A DNA stretch of 36,674 nucleotides from Methanobacteriota archaeon (GCA_012729095.1 JAAYDU010000015.1:1-36674), one strand, 5' to 3'. Positions 1-8,575 are shown, numbered from the stretch's first letter. Notes: generated by a model not told the origin, from the sequence alone. Made by a program: numbers and translations.

Positions 1-56
1 ATGGTGGCGATGACCGGCGAGACGGCCTTGTTGTTCTTCTTCCACATTTTCTTCAT
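1..56 (-). CDS. Archaeal type IV pilin-like protein, N-terminal fragment (truncated by window edge)
   Basis: Reverse complement from 56 reads MKKMWKKNNKAVSPVIAT..., the typical archaeal class III signal peptide/pilin N-terminus; SD-like AGGAG just upstream. Confidence 0.75.
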   Translation of the reverse strand, partial: MKKMWKKNNKAVSPVIAT

Positions 57-222
57 ATGTGTTCAGTCTCCTGGTAGGTTGCCCTACCGGACCATTATCT
101 TACATTGGGGAAATAAATAACTATCTGTGCTGGAATCATTGAAAATCGGAAATATCGCAATTGTTTGGTCTGTTTTCCCGCATCAAGCGAAGCATCGTGA
201 TCGATGAACGCCCCTTTCAACG

Positions 223-792
223 TCACTTGAGCGTCACGATCTGATCGCAGACCAGCTGCAGCATCTCGAGCAGCTCGGGCTTCATCTGCTCCTCGATGCT
301 GAGCAGCACCGGGTACGCCCCCCGGCTCTTCGTGCTGGCCATTAGCACCTGCATGAACTCGTACAGCATGCGAACCTCGTTGTGCGCGGCCAGGGAGTTC
401 ACCGAGTCCATGATGACCATGAACTGCTCGTCCCTCCCCTTGCGGAACAGGTACTCCGTCTTCAGGATCACGTATTCCAGCATGGTCGGGCTCTCCACGA
501 ACACCGTCTGGGCGTCGTCGTCGGTAGAGCATTCCATGGTGGCGAACGATATGCAGTCCACGAACCTCAGCTTGTCCGTGGATATCTCCAGGGACTCCAG
601 CGCGGAGCGTATGGTGGAGGCGGGGACCGTCACCGAGATGTAGATGCAGGAAAGGCCTTTCTTGTTGCAGAAGCGGTCTATCAGAGCGGTGAGCGTGTCG
701 AAGTAGGCCTCCACGCTTATGTTCAGATCGATCGACACGGCCGGACCTAGCTCGTTCAGCTTCCCGATTATCTGCGGGGCCACCTCTTCCAT
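223..792 (-). CDS. KaiC/RecA-superfamily-like protein lacking a recognisable Walker A (degenerate paralog)
   Basis: 189 aa ORF, 1 bp downstream of the KaiC-like gene; Walker B-like QFMVIMDSVNSLAAHN but no GxxGxGK. Confidence 0.6.
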   Translation of the reverse strand: MEEVAPQIIGKLNELGPAVSIDLNISVEAYFDTLTALIDRFCNKKGLSCIYISVTVPASTIRSALESLEISTDKLRFVDCISFATMECSTDDDAQTVFVESPTMLEYVILKTEYLFRKGRDEQFMVIMDSVNSLAAHNEVRMLYEFMQVLMASTKSRGAYPVLLSIEEQMKPELLEMLQLVCDQIVTLK

Positions 793-793
793 G

Positions 794-1504
794 TCAGACC
801 CCCCTGAGCATCGGCGTGATCAGCATGCCTTCCGATGTCATGTCCATGACGTACTTGGCGCGGGAGTGCCCGGCCCCGGACATTTTGACGACCTCAAGAA
901 CGCGGTAGTTGTCGCCGCGCCGCACGGCGGTGTCCAGCTTCACTATCCCGTCGGAGATGGTGTGTTCCAGGGAGTCCAACGACCCCCCCTCCGAGATGAT
1001 GATCCCGGTGCACTTGCTGTCGAAAAGCAGGTTCGATAGGGCGATCAGGAAACGGCGGGCCACCCAGCCCTCCATCTCCAGCATCAGCGGGTTGATGGCG
1101 TCCAGCACCAGGCGGCCGGCCTTGACCTCCTTGATGACGGACGCGATATCCTCGATTATGGCCTCCGCCTCTTCCCTGGTTATCCTGCCGTCGTCCCTCT
1201 CCCCCGACCCCATGTCATCAATGTGCCTGAGAGCTATCTTGCCGTCCTCCAGGAGCTTGGCGTCCGCGTAGTCCAGCTTGGGTATGAAGGCCATCATCTT
1301 CTCCGGCCGGTGTGCGGTGGAGATGTACACTCCCTTGTGCCCGGCCAGCGCCCCGCGCATCAGGTATTCGATGCCGAACAGGGTCTTGCCTGAACCGCAC
1401 GGACCGCTGACGGAGATCATCCCTCCGACGGGGAAGCCCCCGCCCACGATGTGGTCTATGCACTCCATGCCGGTGCAGATCTTCGAGCCGGGGGATATGG
1501 CCAT
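794..1504 (-). CDS. KaiC/RadA-like single-domain ATPase
   Basis: Start CTGMECIDHIVGGGFPVGGMISVSGPCGSGKT (Walker A), GRLVLDAINPL (Walker B). Confidence 0.85.
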   Translation of the reverse strand: MAISPGSKICTGMECIDHIVGGGFPVGGMISVSGPCGSGKTLFGIEYLMRGALAGHKGVYISTAHRPEKMMAFIPKLDYADAKLLEDGKIALRHIDDMGSGERDDGRITREEAEAIIEDIASVIKEVKAGRLVLDAINPLMLEMEGWVARRFLIALSNLLFDSKCTGIIISEGGSLDSLEHTISDGIVKLDTAVRRGDNYRVLEVVKMSGAGHSRAKYVMDMTSEGMLITPMLRGV

Positions 1505-1580
1505 GCCCTGATGATGACCATCTGCGGATATATTATTTTTTGAAGGAAAGAATTAGTATTCTGGCGGAGATTGACTGGTC

Positions 1581-2879
1581 ATGAAACCGGTTTTGCAGGT
1601 GGCCTTGGACCTCATGCATCTGAAGCGCGCGGTGGAGATCGCCCGCGAATCCCTGGAGGGAGGAGCGGACTGGATCGAGGCGGGCACGCCGCTCATCAAG
1701 AGCGAGGGGGCGGAGTGCCTGCGCGTTCTGAAGAAGGAGTTCCCCGGGCGGACCCTGGTCGCCGACATGAAGACAATGGACGTCGGCGCGTTCGAGGTGG
1801 AGATAGCCGCGAAGGCGGGAGCGGACGTGGTCACCGTCCTCGGGCTTTCCGATGACGGCACCATATCCGAATCCGTGCTGGCCGCGCGCAAGTACGGCGC
1901 GGCGGTGATGGTCGATCTGATCAACGTCCCCGACCAGGCAGCGAGGGCCAGACAGGTAGAGGGGATGGGAGTCTCCTATGTCTGCCTGCACGTGGGAATA
2001 GACGAGCAGATGAAGGGCGAGGGCTCGTCCTTGGACGTGATCGCCAAGGTCTCCTCGGCCATAGGCATCCCCTTGGCCGTGGCTGGCGGCATAACGGCCG
2101 AGACCGCTCCCCGCATGATCGAGCGTGGCGCCTCCATAATCATCGTCGGCGGCGGCATCATAAAGACCAGCGACGTGCGCTCCGCGGCCAGGGCCGTCAA
2201 GGGCTCCATGACTACCGGCAAGGGGCTGCCGAACGCCCTGTCCAGGAAGTACGGGCAGGAGGAGCTGTTCGAGGCCTTCGCCAAGGTCTCCACCTGCAAC
2301 ATCGCCGACGCCGCGCACAAGCGCGGGGTGATGGACAACGGCATCGTCCTTCGCAACGGCCATGGGGCGAAGGCGGTGGGGCGCGCGCTTACGGTGCAGA
2401 CGAGCAAGGGCGACTGGGCCAAGCCGGTGGAGGCCATAGACCGCGCGAAGAGGGGGGACATCATCGTCATAGACGCCGGGGGGAGCGAGATATCCGTCTG
2501 GGGGGAACTGGCGGCCAACAGCGCCCTGGTAAAGGGCGTGGCCGGAGTGGTGATAGACGGCTCCGCCCGGGACATAGACGGCATAATCGATCTCAAGTTC
2601 CCATGCTTCAGCCGGCACGTTTCACCGCACGCCGGCGAGCCCAAGGGCTACGGCGGGATAGGCATGGAGATCGTCTGCGGGGGGCAGATGGTACGCACTG
2701 GGGATTGGATCATAGGGGACGAGAACGGCGTCATCGTCATCCCCCAGGAGCACGCCGTGGAGCTGGCCAACCGCTCCGTGGACGTTTGGGAGAGGGAGGA
2801 ACGCGTCAGAGAGGAGATCAAGCGTGGGGGCACGCTGTCCAGCGTGATGCAGCTGGAGAAGTGGGAGCAGGTGAAGTAG
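1581..2879 (+). CDS. Fusion of 3-hexulose-6-phosphate synthase and RraA-like/HMG aldolase-family domain
   Basis: N-terminal LQVALD...VADMKTMDVGAFEVEIAAKAGADVVTVLG (Hps); C-terminal DGSARDIDGI...GGQMVRTGDWIIGDENGVIVIPQE (RraA family). Confidence 0.88.
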   Translation: MKPVLQVALDLMHLKRAVEIARESLEGGADWIEAGTPLIKSEGAECLRVLKKEFPGRTLVADMKTMDVGAFEVEIAAKAGADVVTVLGLSDDGTISESVLAARKYGAAVMVDLINVPDQAARARQVEGMGVSYVCLHVGIDEQMKGEGSSLDVIAKVSSAIGIPLAVAGGITAETAPRMIERGASIIIVGGGIIKTSDVRSAARAVKGSMTTGKGLPNALSRKYGQEELFEAFAKVSTCNIADAAHKRGVMDNGIVLRNGHGAKAVGRALTVQTSKGDWAKPVEAIDRAKRGDIIVIDAGGSEISVWGELAANSALVKGVAGVVIDGSARDIDGIIDLKFPCFSRHVSPHAGEPKGYGGIGMEIVCGGQMVRTGDWIIGDENGVIVIPQEHAVELANRSVDVWEREERVREEIKRGGTLSSVMQLEKWEQVK

Positions 2880-2939
2880 AGACCTCCATCTTTTTCCCAC
2901 AAACGCATTCGAACCTTTCTCCCGTTCTCATCATTTTTT

Positions 2940-2954
2940 ATTCCTAATAGGAAT
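2940..2954. repeat. Perfect odd-length palindrome ATTCCTA-A-TAGGAAT
   Basis: Direct reading in the intergenic region upstream of amt. Confidence 0.8.
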
Positions 2955-2977
2955 CGCTTGATTCTAATCCTACAAAT

Positions 2978-2996
2978 GTACAGTATTTTTCTGTAC
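2978..2996. repeat. Inverted repeat GTACAG-N7-CTGTAC
   Basis: Direct reading: GTACAGTATTTTTCTGTAC. Confidence 0.8.
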
Positions 2997-3316
2997 TATG
3001 CTTGTTTGTTTGCTTAGATAACTATTTATTATACATTTATCTACACTTATTCCGATGTGTTCGATAAACGTCTATTGGAGCACTGAGAAAAGAAACAAAC
3101 GCCGGGAACGGCCGCCCATTCCTCGCCGGAGGAGCGTGCGGGACCGCTTCACCGCTGTGGAATGCATGGTCACCGCGGCCGAGATGGCCGTGGCCGAAGG
3201 CGCTCCCTGCGGGGCCTATCTCCTTCTCCCAAACGCGTTCGAAGGCATGGGTTCTGGAGAGTTGAAACTTAAAATGTGCGGGAACGAACGTTTGATGAAA
3301 GAAGGGAGCGGGAACG

Positions 3317-4732
3317 ATGCGTAAGTACGCAGTTCTCGCCCTGACATTGCTAGGCCTCGTGGCCATGCTTCCGGCGGCATCGGCCGCCGATCCGAGCGGC
3401 GCGTCGAACCCGGCGACGCTCGAGGGCGTCATGAGCTCGATCAACTACATCTGGGTGCTGATATGCGCCTTCCTGGTGTTCTTCATGCAGGCCGGCTTCG
3501 CCATGGTCGAGGCCGGCATGGTTAGGGTAAAGAACGTCGCGAACGTCCTGATGAAGAACTTCATGGACTTCGTGATGGGCACCGTGGTGTTCCTGGTCAT
3601 CGGTTACTCCCTGTTCATGGGGACGGACATCGGTGGCATCGTGGGCGATCCCACCACGGCCTTCCTGCTTGTAGGGGACGCGTACGACGTCAGTACGATG
3701 CTGTCCTGGTTCTTCATGCTGGTGTTCGCTGCGACCGCCGTGACCATTGTGTCGGGCGCCATAGCGGAGAGGCCCAAGTTCAAGACCTACCTCGTATACA
3801 GCGCCGTGGTGACCGCGTTCATCTACCCGATGTACGCGCACTGGGTGTGGGGCGGGGGTTGGTTGGCGACCTCTGACCTAATGGTCGACCTGGGCGGCGG
3901 GTATGGCGCGCTGGACTTCGCCGGTTCCGGCGTGGTGCACGCGCTCGGCGGAATGCTGGCCCTGGCGGCCTGCGTGGTCATCGGACCGCGCATCGGCAGG
4001 TACACCAAGGACGGGAAGCCGCTGCCCATACCCGGTCACAACCTGACCATGGTCATGCTGGGCGGTTTCATACTCTGGTTCGGTTGGTTCGGCTTCAACG
4101 CCGGCAGTACCCTGAACGGCAACCAGCTGATCATAGCCAAGATCTGCGTGACCACGGTGATCGCTGCGGCCGGGGGCGCATTGAGCGCGCTGCTCATCTC
4201 CTGGAAGAGGGCGGGCGCGGCCGATCTCGGCCTAACGGTCAACGGCATGCTGGGCGGGCTGGTGGGCATCACAGCTGGCTGCGCGTGGGTGGAGCCGTGG
4301 GCGGCGCTGCTGATCGGCGTGGTGGCCGGCTTCATCGTTTGTTACGGGGTCTGGCTCATGGAGCGGAAGGGCGTGGACGACGTTGTGGGCGCCATCAGCG
4401 TGCACGGCTTCAACGGCCTGTGGGGCCTCATCGCCTTGGGCCTGTTCGCCGACGGCACCTATGGCGTGTACACCGCCGACGGCCCGCTGGTGACCGGTCT
4501 GCTTTACGGCAACGCTGGCTTCCTTGCGGTGCAGCTCATCAACGCGGCGGTCGTGGCCATGTGGGCGCTGGGCACCGGTTTCGCCCTGTTCTACGGGCTG
4601 AAGAGGACCGTGGGCATCCGGGTCTCCCCGGAAGAGGAGCTGCAGGGGCTGGACATAAGCGAGCACAACGTCTCCGCCTACCCGGAGATGGTGACCAAGG
4701 AGCTGACCATGAGCAAGGAGGGGATGCAATGA
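3317..4732 (+). CDS. amt: Ammonium transporter (Amt/MEP/Rh family)
   Basis: N-terminal signal-like segment, then QAGFAMVEAGMVRVKNVANVLMKNFMDF and WFGFNAGSTL; followed by GlnK. Confidence 0.95.
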   Translation: MRKYAVLALTLLGLVAMLPAASAADPSGASNPATLEGVMSSINYIWVLICAFLVFFMQAGFAMVEAGMVRVKNVANVLMKNFMDFVMGTVVFLVIGYSLFMGTDIGGIVGDPTTAFLLVGDAYDVSTMLSWFFMLVFAATAVTIVSGAIAERPKFKTYLVYSAVVTAFIYPMYAHWVWGGGWLATSDLMVDLGGGYGALDFAGSGVVHALGGMLALAACVVIGPRIGRYTKDGKPLPIPGHNLTMVMLGGFILWFGWFGFNAGSTLNGNQLIIAKICVTTVIAAAGGALSALLISWKRAGAADLGLTVNGMLGGLVGITAGCAWVEPWAALLIGVVAGFIVCYGVWLMERKGVDDVVGAISVHGFNGLWGLIALGLFADGTYGVYTADGPLVTGLLYGNAGFLAVQLINAAVVAMWALGTGFALFYGLKRTVGIRVSPEEELQGLDISEHNVSAYPEMVTKELTMSKEGMQ

Positions 4733-5067
4733 AAATGATACAGGCGATAATCCGGCACGAGAAGCTTGGCGACGTAAAGTCCGCCCTCTACGATATCGGG
4801 GTGGTCGGTCTGAACGTCACCGAGATCCAGGGCCGCGGGGTGCAGAAGGGCGCGACGCGCCAGTGGAGGGGGGCGGTCTACGACGTGGACCTGCTCCCCA
4901 AGATCAAGCTGGAAACGGTGGTCGATGATGCCCTCGTGGAGAAGGCCGTGGATATCATCCAGAAGGCCGCCTGCACCGGGAACATCGGTGACGGGAAGAT
5001 ATTCGTCTGGACCGTGGACCAGGTGGTCAGGGTGCGCACGAACGAGCGGGGCAGGGGGGCCATATGA
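4729..5067 (+). CDS. glnK: Nitrogen regulatory protein P-II (GlnK-like)
   Basis: 112 aa MKMIQAIIRHEKLGDVKSALYDIGVVGLNVTEIQGRGVQKG...; ATGA overlap with amt; GNIGDGKIFV motif. Confidence 0.93.
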   Translation: MKMIQAIIRHEKLGDVKSALYDIGVVGLNVTEIQGRGVQKGATRQWRGAVYDVDLLPKIKLETVVDDALVEKAVDIIQKAACTGNIGDGKIFVWTVDQVVRVRTNERGRGAI

Positions 5068-5099
5068 GCTGACGATGAAAAGCGATCTCACAACCCCTG

Positions 5100-5134
5100 A
5101 GGGGAGGGGTGTGCCCTCCCCTCCAAACCTTTTT
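5100..5134 (+). terminator. Putative intrinsic-type terminator after glnK
   Basis: AGGGGAGGG (5100-5108), GTGTG loop, CCCTCCCCT (5114-5122), then CCAAACCTTTTT. Confidence 0.6.
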
Positions 5135-5183
5135 CCCGTTCTGTACAAGCCTTTATATCGTAGGGGATGCGGATAATGCCCTG

Positions 5184-5888
5184 ATGTCCTACCCGCGCAT
5201 GAACCTCCATACCCATACCCTGTACTCGGACGGGGACTTCACGGTGATGGAGGTGGTGCGCTCCGCGTTCCAGGCCGGTCTCACGCACATCGCGATAACG
5301 GACCACTTCGAGACCTGCAAGATAATCAATCCCCTGAAGCGCATGGACTTCGAGCTTTACCTCAGGGACATCAAGGCCGCCCGGATGATGTACGAGGGGC
5401 GCCTGAACGTGCTGGCCGGCGTGGAGATAGACACCAACCCGGAGAGATGCGATTTGCACGAGCTGCCCTTCGACCTGCTGAACGAGCTGGACCTGGTTCT
5501 GTTCGAGTACGTGGAGGACCCCCTGCAGGGAGGCATACCGCTTAACGAGCTGCGCTCCCTGGTCAGGGGGCTGAGGGTTCCCTTCGGCCTCTGCCACTGG
5601 GACATGGACCGCATATACCGGGAAAGGGACCCGGCGTGGCTGGCCGAAAGACTTGCGGAGATGGGCGCTTTCGTGGAGGTTCCCACGTCCCAGCATTACG
5701 CCAGGCAGGGACGGTTCCTCTACGAGCATTCCGAACGGTTCTACCGGGCCTTCGACGGCAAGGTCAAGGTGTCCATAGGCACGGACATGCATCACTCCTT
5801 GGGGGAAGTGGGCAACATCGGCCGCGGTCTGGAGTTCCTCTGCGCCAATGGGCTGTGCGGACAGCTGCTGTTCAACGGCCGTGAATGA
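5184..5888 (+). CDS. PHP-domain metal-dependent phosphoesterase
   Basis: MSYPRMNLHTHTLYSDGDFTVMEVVRSAFQAGLTHIAITDHFET; late SIGTDMHH. Start chosen at 5184. Confidence 0.85.
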   Translation: MSYPRMNLHTHTLYSDGDFTVMEVVRSAFQAGLTHIAITDHFETCKIINPLKRMDFELYLRDIKAARMMYEGRLNVLAGVEIDTNPERCDLHELPFDLLNELDLVLFEYVEDPLQGGIPLNELRSLVRGLRVPFGLCHWDMDRIYRERDPAWLAERLAEMGAFVEVPTSQHYARQGRFLYEHSERFYRAFDGKVKVSIGTDMHHSLGEVGNIGRGLEFLCANGLCGQLLFNGRE

Positions 5889-5905
5889 GAGATTGGTAAG
5901 AGGTT

Positions 5906-6775
5906 TCAGAACCTGCCCATTTCGCTGGCCTGCTGCTTCAGCCTCTTGATCCGCTCGGCCATGGGCGGGTGGGTCATGAACAGATTGGCCAGCCCCCCGC
6001 CCCGGAAGGGGTTCACTATGAACATGTTGGAGGACGAGGGGTTGCCGAAACGGATGGGGTCGCGGCGATTGGCGTACTCCAGCTTTTCCAAGGCCCGGGC
6101 CAGATGCATCGGCCGGCCTATGAGCTTGGCCCCCTCGCGATCGGCCTTGTACTCCCGGTTGCGGGATATGGCCAGCTGAACTATCATCGCCGCTATCGGA
6201 GCGGTTATGGCCACCAGCAATGCGATGATCATCCCGCCCTCGTTACGGCGACCGTTGAACAGCGCGCCGTAGAAAGCGAAGCGCGCGGCGAAGGATATCG
6301 CTCCGGCTATGGTGCTGGCCACGCTCATCACCAGTATGTCCCTGTTCTTTACGTGGGCCATCTCGTGGGCCATCACGCCTGCCAGCTCGTCATCGTCCAG
6401 CAGACGCATGATGCCCTCCGTGGCGCAGACCACGGCGTTCTTCGGATTGCGCCCGGTGGCGAACGCGTTGGGGTTGCTGGTCGGGATTATCCCGACCTTG
6501 GGCATGGGCATGCCGTTCATGGTCGCGATGTTGCGCACGATGCGGTACAGCCTGGGGGACTCGGCCTCGCTGACCAGCCGTACGCGGTACGACCAAAGCA
6601 CTATCTTGCTCGAGTAGAAGTACGATATCACGTTGATCAGGCTGGCCAGGACCAGGAACATCAGCGCTCCCAGCACCCAGTTCCCCAGGAACATCGAGCC
6701 TACCAGCCAGCCTATGGCCACGAACAGGCCGAGCATGAACATGAACAGACCAAAGGTCCTAATGGACGCTCCCAT
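5906..6775 (-). CDS. htpX: Membrane-bound zinc metalloprotease HtpX (M48B)
   Basis: VMAHEMAHVKNRDI (HExxH), N-terminal TM segments, AISRNREYKADREGAKL. Confidence 0.93.
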   Translation of the reverse strand: MGASIRTFGLFMFMLGLFVAIGWLVGSMFLGNWVLGALMFLVLASLINVISYFYSSKIVLWSYRVRLVSEAESPRLYRIVRNIATMNGMPMPKVGIIPTSNPNAFATGRNPKNAVVCATEGIMRLLDDDELAGVMAHEMAHVKNRDILVMSVASTIAGAISFAARFAFYGALFNGRRNEGGMIIALLVAITAPIAAMIVQLAISRNREYKADREGAKLIGRPMHLARALEKLEYANRRDPIRFGNPSSSNMFIVNPFRGGGLANLFMTHPPMAERIKRLKQQASEMGRF

Positions 6776-6797
6776 CTCTTTTCACCCGCTCGATTCG

Positions 6798-6813
6798 ATA
6801 TTGGCGGCAATAT
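6798..6813. promoter_or_regulatory. Inverted repeat ATATTG-GCGG-CAATAT in the htpX promoter
   Basis: Perfect 6-bp arms, directly next to a TTTAAAT TATA-like sequence on the minus strand. Confidence 0.45.
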
Positions 6814-6939
6814 TTAAAGTTTGTTAGTGGTTCTATAAAACATTATCTTAGAAGCCGGGCGTCCAGCATATTGCGACGGATCCGGCCTTGCGTTCCAGGA
6901 AGGATTAATACCGCGCAGGCTTTCACCGTTCCGATAGAA

Positions 6940-7884
6940 ATGAGGGCAGTGGTTACAGGGGCCGCGGGGTTCATAGGAAGCACGCTCACCGACCTTCTTC
7001 TGGCCGAGGGGCACGAGGTGGTGGGGGTCGACAACTTCGACGATTACTACTCGGGCAAGATGAGGTTCCTGAGCAGGCACCTGGAGAACAAGGACTTCAA
7101 GCTGCTGGAGACGGACATACTGGACCTGGACGCCTTGCGTCAGAGCTTCGAGGACGCCGACGTGGTGTTCCACCTGGCCGCCCAGGCCGGGGTGCGCATC
7201 TCGGTGAAGGACCCCCTCCGCTCGCATCACGCCAACACCACCGGCACCTTGAACGTGCTGCTGGCCGCCCGGGACGAGGGCGTCAGGAGGGTGGTCAGCT
7301 CCTCCTCGTCCTCCGTGTACGGCAACGCGGTGCGGCTTCCGGCCAGGGAGGAGGATCCCACGGTGCCCATATCGCCCTACGCCGCCAGCAAGCTTGCCGC
7401 GGAGCAGTACTGCCGCCTGTTCTACGAGCTGTACGGCCTGCAGAGCGTGTCCCTGCGCTACTTCACCGTCTACGGCCCGCGGCAGCGCCCGGACATGGCC
7501 ATACGCATATTCACCGACCGCGCCCTGGACGGTTTGCGTCCGCAGATCTTCGGGGACGGCGAGCAGACCAGGGACTTCACCTTCGTTTCCGACGTGGTGG
7601 ACGCCATAAGGCGCTGCGCGGACTGCCCCGATCCGAAAGGGGGGGCCCTGAACATCTGCAGCGGCTCCACCGTCAGCGTCAATCAGGTGGTGAGTTCCAT
7701 ACTGAAGGCGGTGGGCCGCGAGGACCTGGAACCGGAGCACCTTCCGTCGCAGCCGGGGGACGTCGATCACACCTGGGGCGACAGCGGCAAGGCCAGGGAG
7801 CTTCTGGGATGGCAGCCTAAGATAATGATGGACGAGGGGCTGGGCCGCTTCGTCGATTGGTACAGGACCGTGGGAAAGGTCTAG
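6940..7884 (+). CDS. NAD-dependent nucleotide-sugar epimerase/dehydratase (GalE/WbpP-like SDR)
   Basis: MRAVVTGAAGFIGSTLTDLLLAEGHEVVGVDNFDDYY; catalytic YAASKLAAE. Start at 6940 preferred over 6871. Confidence 0.9.
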   Translation: MRAVVTGAAGFIGSTLTDLLLAEGHEVVGVDNFDDYYSGKMRFLSRHLENKDFKLLETDILDLDALRQSFEDADVVFHLAAQAGVRISVKDPLRSHHANTTGTLNVLLAARDEGVRRVVSSSSSSVYGNAVRLPAREEDPTVPISPYAASKLAAEQYCRLFYELYGLQSVSLRYFTVYGPRQRPDMAIRIFTDRALDGLRPQIFGDGEQTRDFTFVSDVVDAIRRCADCPDPKGGALNICSGSTVSVNQVVSSILKAVGREDLEPEHLPSQPGDVDHTWGDSGKARELLGWQPKIMMDEGLGRFVDWYRTVGKV

Positions 7885-8477
7885 GCCGCCAGGTATATGA
7901 CGCTGCGCCCCTTCTGCTCGGCGCGTATGGCACCTTTCTCCACCAGCTCCAGAAGCCTCTGGGAAAGCTCCTCCTCTTCCATGGGCACGGCCTTGAGCAG
8001 CTCGTGGAACGTGCGCCCCTCCTTGAGCTCGTCCATGAGCACCTGCCGGGAGCGCTCGGCCATGACCTTGGCCTCCGCGGCGGCCACCTCCTCCTGCCGC
8101 TCGGCGATTATGCCGTCCAGATAGGCGTTCACCTTCTCGTGCACGGCGGACCGGAAGCTCTCAGGGTCCTCTTCCAGCAACCCGCTCAGCTCCATGGGCT
8201 CCATGTTCAGCTCCCGCAGACGGGATAGCCTCTGGCGGTAGCCGGTGGCCGCCATCCCCTCCACCGTTCCCAGGGTCGGGATGTATCGGACCTCCAACCC
8301 CTTCAGGGCCTCGTGCGTTCCCTCCAGCAGCTGGGCCATCTCGGCCTCGTTCAGAACCTCGATCTCGTATCCTGGGACGCCGGGCACCTTCTTGAAGCCC
8401 TTGCCCTGGAACACCAAGTCCACCTGGCCGGGGGAGCTGCCGTCGCTGGAGTATATGACCCTGATGTACGCCTTCAT
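7881..8477 (-). CDS. Hypothetical protein with possible C-terminal winged-helix region
   Basis: ORF 7881..8537 with likely start MKAYIRVIYSSDG at 8477; divergent from priS; C-terminus LSQRLLELVEKGAIRAEQKGRSVIYLA resembles a wHTH. Confidence 0.65.
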   Translation of the reverse strand: MKAYIRVIYSSDGSSPGQVDLVFQGKGFKKVPGVPGYEIEVLNEAEMAQLLEGTHEALKGLEVRYIPTLGTVEGMAATGYRQRLSRLRELNMEPMELSGLLEEDPESFRSAVHEKVNAYLDGIIAERQEEVAAAEAKVMAERSRQVLMDELKEGRTFHELLKAVPMEEEELSQRLLELVEKGAIRAEQKGRSVIYLAA

Positions 8478-8575
8478 GCCGATCGGGACAAAATATTCCG
8501 GGTTGCCTATATAGTTTGGTATGTCGCCCGGGCGCATTACAACCTATTTATCCGCCGGATGGCATCGGGGATGGC

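Noticed and set aside
95-532. Short ORFs (95..532 -, 296..643 +, 382..750 +) around the degenerate KaiC-like gene
   Set aside because: Alternative frames over a better candidate; Arg/Gly/His-rich composition.
1533-2618. 361-aa minus-strand ORF opposite the Hps-RraA gene
   Set aside because: Shadow frame of a clear high-GC coding gene; no recognisable motifs.
4084-4728. 5' part of ORF 4084..5067 as an N-terminal extension of GlnK
   Set aside because: Overlaps amt out of frame; the GlnK homology starts exactly at the ATG at 4729.
6888-6904. GTTCCAGGAAGG upstream of the epimerase as another ORB
   Set aside because: Dyad spacing is wrong (TTCC-A-GGAA), no G-string, far from the cdc6 cluster.
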